DNA of 64,000 nucleotides from Odontesthes bonariensis (taxonomy: Eukaryota; Chordata; Actinopteri; Atheriniformes; Atherinopsidae), in assembly GCF_027942865.1 (NCBI RefSeq), contig NC_134515.1, positions 24,760,227 through 24,824,226 on the forward strand, in the 5' to 3' direction. The translations under genes and the position numbers were made by a program. Below the pieces are notes generated by a model, which was not told where the DNA came from, made no database searches, and saw only the letters and a list, made by a program, of their open reading frames with translations. Below are positions 14,330-21,164 of this stretch, one piece after another (the stretch's first letter is position 1; each line of letters opens with the position of its first letter).

Positions 14330-14481
14330 TGATGTTAAAAATTCCCTATACTTAATACTTGGGTGTCATAAATCATGCTTATCTTGGAGAACACATGGCA
14401 TACATGGAAGCTTTTCAGAGACATTGTGACTCTAAAAAATGCTCTCCCTGTCCCAGCATCCCACAGACTATCAGTCGACTC
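14330..14481 (-). pseudogene. piggyBac transposase fragment, distal part
   Basis: Read on the minus strand from 14481 leftward, the frame gives a piggyBac-like stretch ESTDSLWDAGTGRAFFRVTM followed by SLKSFH. This corresponds to the conserved 'slwd...tgr..fr..Mslk.F' block of DDE_Tnp_1_7 transposases. The frame continues directly from the fragment at 16823-17031 once the LTR element and one GACTC copy are ignored. Similarity is lost about 100 nt further on and the acidic catalytic residues are absent, so the product cannot be active. Confidence 0.75.
14477..14481. repeat. LTR element target-site duplication, left copy (GACTC)
   Basis: GACTC precedes the TG of the left LTR. The identical GACTC follows the CA of the right LTR at 16823-16827. 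A 5-bp duplication is usual for Ty3/gypsy-type integrases. Confidence 0.85.
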
Positions 14482-14934
14482 TGTCACACCCATGGACTCA
14501 CGTTTTTTAGTTTCATGTTTAGGTTATGTTTGTTTTCAGTCCAGGTTTAGGTTTTTTGTCATGCTTTAGTTTCCCTGCACTCTGTTTATTAGTTCACTGA
14601 CTTCACCTGTGTTTTTTCCCTCAGCTGCACTCACTCCCCAATCACTCTCACTCCCTATTTAGTTTCCGGTCTCCCCTGTCTGTTTGTTGGTTCCTCGTTT
14701 GATGTCAAGTTGTATACCCATGCCAGGATTCCGGCTTCCCATGATTTCCACGTTTTTGTCAAAGCTAAGTATTTATTCCATGCCATGTTCTTTTTTGTTT
14801 TGTTTATAGCAACGTTTTTAGAATCCGGCTTTGCCGCGGCTTTAGTTTGAACTTTGTTTGTTTTTGTTGTTATTAAATCAACCTTTTTTTTTTAAGTCCG
14901 CATCCGTGTCCTCCCTCCACACCACAACCTGACA
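14482..14934 (+). repeat. 5' LTR
   Basis: A 453-bp direct repeat beginning TGTCACACCC and ending CCTGACA. It contains a TATA-like TATTTAG and a 3' 'ATTAAA' that could serve polyadenylation (about 14873). Compared with the 3' LTR it carries several short extra segments, including about 12 bp in the 'GCTTTGCCGCGGCTTTAG' area near 14830. Confidence 0.9.
14656..14662 (+). promoter_or_regulatory. LTR TATA-like box
   Basis: TATTTAG starts 30 nt before GTTGGTTCCT (14686), the segment complementary to the primer site. That spacing is what an RNA polymerase II start at 14686 would need, so it supports 14686 as the first base of the R region. Confidence 0.5.
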
Positions 14935-14936
14935 GA

Positions 14937-14946
14937 AGGAACCAAC
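14937..14946 (+). other. Self-complementary primer-binding site
   Basis: AGGAACCAAC begins two bases after the LTR end, the normal place for a primer-binding site. It does not begin with the TGG expected for a tRNA 3' end, but is the exact reverse complement of GTTGGTTCCT at 14686-14695 in the LTR. In Tf1 and vertebrate sushi elements the first bases of the RNA fold back onto the primer site and prime minus-strand DNA synthesis. Confidence 0.6.
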
Positions 14947-14950
14947 CAAT

Positions 14951-16381
14951 ATGGACGCGGCGGACTCCGACCGGTTCTGGGACCTCTATACGGACCTGTG
15001 GCGAAGCATTGACCAGGACTCCGCGTTTGCCAGGCTGCGAGCGGCTGCGGAGCTCCTGGTCTTCCTTTCGGTGAAGCGGGGGCTCCGGGAGTGGAACCAC
15101 CTCCTGGAGGGTGTATGGAACCACGCCGGGACCGTGCAGCGCGATGCCTCGCTGGACGTTTTTGGCTTGGAGCCGCACGAGGTAATTGAGCTGTACGGTG
15201 ACTCTCCCTCCTCTTCCTCAGAAGACCCGCAGCCCCCGGACCCAGTAGCCACAGTGTCCAGCAACCCACCAGTCCCAGAGCCGGCCCCAGCCGTTCCCGA
15301 GCTGGCCCCGGCCCCAGCCGTTCCCGAGCTGGCCCCAGCTATAGAGGCCTCCGGGCCTGACCCCGAACCCGACCAAGAGGCCTCCGGGCCTGACCACGAG
15401 ACGGCAGAGCCCGACAAAGCCTCAGAGCCCATGGGGCCCCAGCCCTTGGACTCACCGGTTCGAGCCCCTCCCTCCCACCCCCAGACTTTGGGGATGTCTG
15501 GGATCCATCCCTTGAAGGGGGGGCTCCCCCCCCCCCCCGTCGGAGGCCCGGCCGACCGTGGGACGGTCCCCGGCTCCTCCTCCCGGCACGCAGACGGAAG
15601 TCTGGGTGCCATCCAGACCACAGCCTACTGCCACGTCATCGGGGGTCCGGGCGTCCGCCAGACCACCGTCTCCTGCCGCCACGCAGAGGGAAGTCTGGGT
15701 GCCAACCAGACCACCGCCTGCTGCCGCCGCGCCAACGGACGTCTGGGTGCCAACCAGACCACCGCCTGCTGCCGCCGCGCCAACGGAAGTCTGGGGGCCA
15801 ACCAGACCACCGCCGGTTCCTGCTATGTCGTCTGGGTGTCCGCCAGACCACTGCCTGTTCCTGCTATGCCGTCTGGGCGTCCGCCAGACCACTGCCTGTT
15901 CCTGCTATGCCGTCTGGGCGTCCGCCAGACCACCGCCTGTTCCTGCTATGCCGTCTGGGCGTCCGCCAGACCACCGCCTGTTCCTGCTATGCCGTCTGGG
16001 CGTCCGCCAGACCACCGCCTGTTCCTGCTATGCCGTCTGGGCGTCCGCCAGACCACCGCCTGTTCCTGCTATGCCGTCTGGGCGTCCGCCAGACCACCGC
16101 CTGTTCCTGCTATGCCGTCTGGGCGTCCGCCAGACCACCGCCTGTTCCTGCTATGCCGTCTGGGCGTCCGCCAGACCACCGCCTGTTCCTGCTATGCCGT
16201 CTGGGCGTCCGCCAGACCACCGCCTGTTCCTGCTATGCCGTCTGGGCGTCCGCCAGACCACCGCCTCCTGCTGCCCGAAGCCGGTACCACATACCCGTTT
16301 CTGGTCCCCAGCCTGACCGGCTTCGAGCCCCTCCCTCCCACCCTCGGATTTCTTAAGGGTTGTCTGGGATCCACCCCCTGA
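14951..16381 (+). CDS. Gag-like ORF of LTR retrotransposon, with tandem repeats
   Basis: A 476-residue open frame fills the internal region of the element, starting 17 nt after the LTR. Residues 1-85 are a helical, acidic domain (begins MDAADSDRFWDLYTDLW) that I read as a degenerate gag N terminus. Residues 90-200 are Pro/Ala/Glu-rich, with short repeats such as 'PAVPELAPA' and 'EASGPD'. From about residue 215 the protein is built from tandem DNA repeats: 48-bp units, then eleven 41-bp units encoding a 41-residue period. There is no CCHC zinc knuckle and no enzymatic domain. It may not be translated beyond the acidic domain, and it is not a host gene. Reading frames in the array are interchangeable, so the C terminus depends on copy number. 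Confidence 0.55.
   Translation: MDAADSDRFWDLYTDLWRSIDQDSAFARLRAAAELLVFLSVKRGLREWNHLLEGVWNHAGTVQRDASLDVFGLEPHEVIELYGDSPSSSSEDPQPPDPVATVSSNPPVPEPAPAVPELAPAPAVPELAPAIEASGPDPEPDQEASGPDHETAEPDKASEPMGPQPLDSPVRAPPSHPQTLGMSGIHPLKGGLPPPPVGGPADRGTVPGSSSRHADGSLGAIQTTAYCHVIGGPGVRQTTVSCRHAEGSLGANQTTACCRRANGRLGANQTTACCRRANGSLGANQTTAGSCYVVWVSARPLPVPAMPSGRPPDHCLFLLCRLGVRQTTACSCYAVWASARPPPVPAMPSGRPPDHRLFLLCRLGVRQTTACSCYAVWASARPPPVPAMPSGRPPDHRLFLLCRLGVRQTTACSCYAVWASARPPPVPAMPSGRPPDHRLLLPEAGTTYPFLVPSLTGFEPLPPTLGFLKGCLGSTP
15461..15524 (+). repeat. Internal copy of the pre-LTR block
   Basis: This block, CGAGCCCCTCCCTCCCACCC through 'TGTCTGGGATCCA' to a G run, recurs with a few changes at 16324-16390, immediately before the 3' LTR. 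The two copies bracket the tandem arrays. Confidence 0.75.
15693..15827 (+). repeat. 48-bp tandem repeats (in-frame)
   Basis: The motif GTCTGGGTGCCAACCAGACC recurs at 15693, 15741 and (one base different) 15789, giving a period of 48 bp or 16 codons. Diverged related copies lie upstream at 15600 and about 15645. The next occurrence, at 15830, is only 41 bp on and starts the shorter array. Confidence 0.8.
15828..16267 (+). repeat. 41-bp tandem array, 11 copies
   Basis: Unit starts are at 15828, 15869, 15910, 15951, 15992, 16033, 16074, 16115, 16156, 16197 and 16238, each exactly 41 bp apart. The first two copies differ by single bases, the inner copies are identical, and the last diverges after about 30 bp. 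The unit begins CCGTCTGGGCGTCCGCCAG. Because 41 is not a multiple of three, translation has a 41-residue period over three units and all three plus-strand frames stay open. It is a minisatellite without spacers, so not a CRISPR array. Confidence 0.92.
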
Positions 16382-16390
16382 GGGGGGGGG
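16381..16390 (+). other. Polypurine tract
   Basis: AGGGGGGGGG, three bases (CTC) before the 3' LTR, is the likely primer for plus-strand DNA synthesis. Confidence 0.55.
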
Positions 16391-16393
16391 CTC

Positions 16394-16822
16394 TGTCACA
16401 CCCATGGACTCACGTTTTTAGTTTCATGTTTAGGTTATGTTTTTCAGTCCAGGTTTAGGTTTTTTGTCATGCTTTAGTTTCCCTTCACTCTGTTTATTAG
16501 TTCACTCACTTCACCTGTGTTTTTTCCCTCAGCTGCACTCACTCTCCAATCACTCTCACTCCCTATTTAGTTTCCGGTCTCCCCTGTCTGTTTGTTGGTT
16601 CCTCGTTTGATGTCAAGTTGTATACCCATGCTAGGATTCCGGCTTCCCATGATTTCCACGTTTTTGTCAAAGCTAAGTATTTATTCCATGCCATGTTCTT
16701 TTTTTGTTTTGTTTATAGCAACGTTTTTAGAATCCGGCTTTAGTTTGAACTTTGTTTTTTTGTTAAATCAACCTTTTTTTTAAGTCCGCATCCGTGTCCT
16801 CCCTCCACACCACAACCTGACA
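16394..16822 (+). repeat. 3' LTR
   Basis: A 429-bp copy of the 5' LTR, TGTCACACCC to CCTGACA. It differs mainly by small deletions (for example in the GTTTGTTTTCAG area and in the terminal T-rich segment). GACTC follows at 16823-16827. Confidence 0.9.
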
Positions 16823-17305
16823 GACTCCCCTCTTGTCCTGTAGACACCAGCAAGGATGAGGATGCCAAAGTAGGCATGCAGATGCATGATGTCTATCTCT
16901 TTCCACTGGTCACCAAAAACAGGTCTCCCCTCAAAATTAGCCATATCCAAAATAATTTTCTGAACTGAGTCAGGAATCAGCAGCTCAAAGGATGACTTGA
17001 TATCCTGAACATAAGTCACTGCAAATCATGTAGGCCCTGGCACCATCCGTATTATGTTAGCAGCTGAACGGGGGGGGGCTCTGTCACTGGGGATGAATAC
17101 CATTCAATTTGTCCCTTCTTAGACAAATATGTCTGTGAGGCTCTTCCAGTGGTTGGCTCTTGGGTTTCTCCAGTGGCCACCTGTGGTGCTCCTTGTGGTG
17201 CATATTCCGAGTGAAGGTCATCTTCAAATTCAGATTCAGATCTAAATTATCCTCATATTTGGACATCTTCCTCTTCCACATCGCTATGTGCCTGACTCTC
17301 TTCAA
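16823..17305 (-). pseudogene. piggyBac transposase fragment, N-terminal part
   Basis: Minus-strand coding remnant. The region at 16823-17019 contains 'DIKSSFELLIPDS' and then 'HAYFGILILAGVYRTRGES', both typical of the piggyBac transposase domain (DDE_Tnp_1_7). A TGA at 17026-17028 replaces a codon within 'PGPT-FAV'. A frame change occurs at the run of nine G (17070-17078), which in minus-strand coding sense is a proline run. Further upstream, 17084-17305 is an acidic and basic stretch like the poorly conserved N terminus of these transposases. It is non-functional. Confidence 0.75.
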
Positions 17306-17522
17306 ATATGAGTTCCAAAGTCCTCTGGTAGCTAAATATTTTGGTCATACTGATGCTGGAAGACTGTACTGTGATTTAGAGGTATTTATCTTTTTCTCAC
17401 CCCTTTGATGTGCAGGTGTAAAGCATATAGAGCGAGAAAATGTTTGATTTTTATTATGTCATGGAATAACATCTAAAAAAGAAAGTGAGAACAAAAAGCT
17501 GTGCCTAAATACCATACAAGGG

Positions 17523-18322
17523 TTAAAATTCTTCTCATATTTAAATCTCTTGATGACCAAGCTCCATCAGATCTGAAAGATCATATAGTTTGATATTTTC
17601 CCAACAGAGGACTTTGCTCTCGGGCTAGCTTGAGGTTCCTGGAGTTTCTAAAAGTAGAATGGGAGGCAGAGCCTGCAGTTATCAGGCCCCTCTCTTGTGG
17701 AACCAGCTGCCACTACGCGCCTCAGGAGTGTCTTTTAAGATTAGGCTTCAAATCTTCTTTTTGGATAAAGCTCAGAGTTACGGATAGCCCAGGTGACCCT
17801 GAAACATCCCATAGTTATGCAGCTACAGGCCTAGATTGCAGGGGGACCTCCCACGATACACCTCTCCTCCCTCTGCTCTCTTTACTCTCCATTACAAGTT
17901 AATGACATTATTGCTGTCATTAACTTGTGTTTGTCTTTCTCAGCAGGTATCCCTGGCCTAGTGTTAGGGTGCTTGTTGTCCCCTCTCCCGTCCTGTCCTC
18001 TGAGCCCCCAGCTGACAGAGACAGACTGGTTCTGCCAGCGGTTTCTTCCTGGTAAATGTTTCTTTTTTCTTTCCGCCGCCGCATCGTGCAATTTTCAGGA
18101 CAGGAAACTGGATCAAAGAGAAGTTTCAATGAAATCTGTTAGTTTCCTTTGCTTTTTTTTTAATTGGCTCTGTATGAATTGGACTAATTTAGAATTCATT
18201 CATTCTATTGGGTTGCAATGAATTGGATTGTAATCAATTTTATTTGCAAAGCATTTTTGAAGTACCTTGAGATTTGTTGTGATTTTGGTGCTACATGAAA
18301 GCAATTGAATTGAAATTGAATT
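17523..18322 (+). mobile_element. LINE 3' end (L2/Rex-like), truncated
   Basis: The start of this stretch translates with frame breaks to the C terminus of a non-LTR retrotransposon ORF2, including 'QAPLLWNQLPLRASGVSFK' (about 17683-17742), a conserved tail in fish LINEs. It is followed by a 3' UTR with 'TTTCTTCCTGG' and ends in a TTGAATTGAAATTGAA-type tail near 18305-18322. The frame is broken and the copy is 5'-truncated or interrupted at the piggyBac site. It is inactive. Confidence 0.65.
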
Positions 18323-20567
18323 TTTCTGGGCAAAGATTCTGAAGCTGTAACAAGACAAAAAAGTGTAAATAATGGTATTGAGGGTAGCTTGTTTCTAGGT
18401 GTGCGTCTGTACATTTTGTGGCGGGGCATCTTGCAAGCTGGCTGACAGGTTTTCCTTCTGTGTATAAACGAACAAGGCCATTTAAAGTAATGATAATAAG
18501 AAGACATTTATAATATCATAACAATACTATTATATTATAATACATTGGGATTATCATGTACTGTGATATTCTAATTATATAATTACATTTTGGATACAGG
18601 AATATACTTTACTGATGAAAACATGTTTGTTAATTCATTTTGAAACAAATATATTTGGCTATCTTTGCCTTGACAAGCTAAATCATTGAAATGTTACACA
18701 AGAGTGTTTTAAGGATGTGCTGCTGACAAGCAACCGGTTTTAGTTTAATCTAACACTCATCAGGACATTTCTTCGATGTAACTAATCCTTTTACCCATGA
18801 TACTTTAGCTGGTACTACTTTTCTGCCGCCACTCAAGCAGAAGAAGAAGAAAAGACAGTGTTACGCAATAATTCCGAGGGGGATTAAGATTTTTCTTCCA
18901 TGACTGCTGATTGTTTTACAGCATGACTTCCATAACAACTTGGTTCATTACCAGCAAACAAACAAACAAACAAAAAAGTGACAAGTTCTTCCATCGAGGC
19001 TGGCCAAGCAGGAGCATTAAGAGTTATGGTCTGAAAGAGTTGCTCACAGTGCTCAGATGAAATCTAAAGCATTGCACAGCTGTTTAGAAGTTTTCCAAAA
19101 TATGTCTCTTGTGAAGATATTTCTGCTGTCACCTGTGAGCTTAAAAAAAACCTGTTGGTTTGGTTTGGAAAAAAAAAACAAAAACGTATTTACCTTTTTC
19201 CTTCCAGAAAATAAATTTTACAGTGATAGTCATATTGCTGGCTCCTGTCCATGCACTTCAGTATATCACTGCTAAGCTACATTAATTTAGCTTAGTAGTG
19301 TGTGTTGATGAAACGTTGTGCCTTCGTCCCTGGTTTCTGGTTTACAGGGAAAATGTGGTTTCAAGAGGGGGAAAAAAATTGCAAAAGAATCATCAGAAAT
19401 GTATTTGAACAATTTCCAAGATCAATTATATTCACAGACCTTTACAGATGTGAGTGTTTATCTAATGTTCACATTTTGCCGGTTGCATATTTTTTCTATT
19501 ATGTTTTTGTCACGTAAGCTCAAATAAGACAGTAGACTGTGATTTTGGAGTTCAGTGAGAGTGCACTTTATGTTTAAAGCGGGGATTTTCTGAACAACTA
19601 CAATTGAGAAGAAAGCAGAATTTTCTTCAAAACATCAAAATTAGGTCAGGATCCTACGTCCAAGAACCTACATCCCGTTTAAAGAAATGAAAAAGACACC
19701 TTAGAGGTGTAGGTAATTTTGTTTACACTACAGAGACATTCAAAACTTGAGTGCAGATATGAATAAGTCTAAGAACATTTTTTCTCATTTTCACAGCAGT
19801 ACTCTCGCTTTGATGTCTCTTCGAATGCTCTATTTGATAAACTGATCCCGTCTTGTACGTCCTAAGCTAACCAGCTTCAGTAAGGTGCCAGGTAAGCCAA
19901 TAAGATTTCATCCACTTGCAATGTCACTAGGTAACACAGTTTGTATAAGGCCTGTATCAGAACTTAAGTTTGCTGATTTCAGAAATCCAGTAAAATCTCC
20001 CATGAAAAAAGTCCCAAACAAATTTACATCATCTAACAACAAAATACGTCTATACTGTTAATGAAATAATCTTTCCACACGTTGTGAATCTGGTCTGTTT
20101 AACAGTTGGGTCTAATGGTAAGTGACGATAATAAGCTGCAACAAACGCATTATGTGGTAGACCCATAGGCAATCCTTATGTAGATCTAGTTTTGTTGAGG
20201 AGTGGGTACTATTTTATACCTCAGCGTAATAAGATTAGTAGTCTAATCTGGGAGGAGTCAAGAATAGTCTGTTCACCCCCCTGGGAGCTGTCGAGTGTCA
20301 GAAGGAGCCTTTGTGTGGAGCACATTGCAAAGGACACCAAATCTCTGCTACCATTTAAATTACTGCAGTTGATCTGATCCCATACCTGATTTGTCATAGA
20401 TGGCCTCTCACAAAAGACCACATGGGATCCTGAAGGTACTTGTGCTGCCCAACTTCTCCACACAGAGATAATCTGTTAAGGTTCAAATCAGGAAGGCCAC
20501 GGGATTGACTTCTCAGATTGCCAGAGAAGTAAAGGCAGCGTAAGAGCCCTGGAGACTGATATCAGAA
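18323..20567. other. Intergenic spacer upstream of ptpdc1
   Basis: AT-rich sequence without convincing exons, RNA genes or complete mobile elements. It includes a short AACA simple repeat near 18956-18973. Confidence 0.5.
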
Positions 20568-20642
20568 ATGCTGGCAACTGTAGCTGTGAACCATTTCCAT
20601 TCTGAGATAGTGGCCACGAGCAGCTCATCTCAACTACTCAAG
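20568..20642 (+). other. Possible ptpdc1 5' untranslated exon with upstream ORF
   Basis: A segment ending CTCAAG|GTAAAT at 20642 looks like an exon end. Joined to the acceptor at 21128 (TGTACAG|GCTCTGCG), the ATG at 20568 opens a short frame that stops three codons into the next exon. It therefore cannot supply the phosphatase N terminus; if transcribed it would be an upstream ORF. Confidence 0.3.
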
Positions 20643-21164
20643 GTAAATCATTCTTTTTGCTTAAAGCACTATTTTCTTTTCTTTTTTTTGCATTCACTGT
20701 TAGAGTGAATGTATTTCTTTTAGAGCCATTTCACTCAAACTTGATTGTTTTGCATACTAGGGTGATTCCTTTTGTACTTAATGAGGCACAGAAGTATCAG
20801 CCAAGAAGGATAGCTTGCCAATCCTGAGAAATAGATTATCTTTGCTTTATATGTGACCTGATGAGATTTATGACGCTAATCTTTGATTATGACCGCAAGG
20901 TGCTTCTCTGCAGCGTGTCTTGACAAAGATAGAAGCATTTTGATCACTTAGCCTCAAACCAATACTTTCACTGTGTATAGTAGTTACATGTTTATATGTG
21001 GGACACTGATGTGACACTAGGTTCTTTGTGCTGTATTTTAGGATCAAGATAAGGTTGCCTCAAAAATGTGTCACAATATGATGAAGTGTGTTGTGAAATA
21101 AAACAAAGTAAATCATTTGTGTGTACAGGCTCTGCGATGACTGTTAGGCTGAGTGAATGTTCAT

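Larger units (their letters stand above)
14482..16822 (+). mobile_element. Non-autonomous LTR retrotransposon (sushi/Tf1-like priming)
   Basis: A complete 2.34-kb element: 5' LTR, primer-binding site, one long ORF, G-rich polypurine tract and 3' LTR, flanked by GACTC duplications. The LTRs start TGTCA and end TGACA. There is no protease, reverse transcriptase, RNase H or integrase, so the copy depends on enzymes from another element (TRIM/LARD-like). The LTRs are nearly identical apart from a few short indels, implying a fairly recent insertion. The primer site pairs with the element's own predicted RNA start rather than with a tRNA, as in Tf1/sushi elements. It lies inside a piggyBac transposase remnant. 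Confidence 0.85.
14082..17522 (-). mobile_element. piggyBac DNA transposon, internally deleted, interrupted by an LTR element
   Basis: The element is bounded by perfect 11-bp terminal inverted repeats, CCCTTGTATGG at 14082-14092 and CCATACAAGGG at 17512-17522, each next to a TTAA. Inside, the minus strand carries degraded piggyBac transposase coding sequence on both sides of the inserted LTR retrotransposon. Without the LTR insertion and its duplicated target, the piggyBac copy is about 1.1 kb. That is far shorter than an autonomous copy, so the catalytic core must have been lost by internal deletion. The left end also has a near-palindrome GGTCAAATTGACC at 14125-14137. Confidence 0.85.

Noticed and set aside
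14892..15621. Antisense ORFs of 101-211 codons
   Set aside because: These are shadows of the GC-rich gag-like region, with low-complexity composition and no similarity.
15828..16267. CRISPR-like array
   Set aside because: Units are contiguous 41-bp copies with no unique spacers, in a eukaryotic retroelement.
14951..16381. 476-codon ORF as a novel host protein
   Set aside because: It lies precisely between two LTRs with target duplications, and its second half is a DNA minisatellite.
17070..17087. Junction of a second LTR element
   Set aside because: Sequence after GTCAC does not match the LTR, and the tract fits piggyBac coding sequence.
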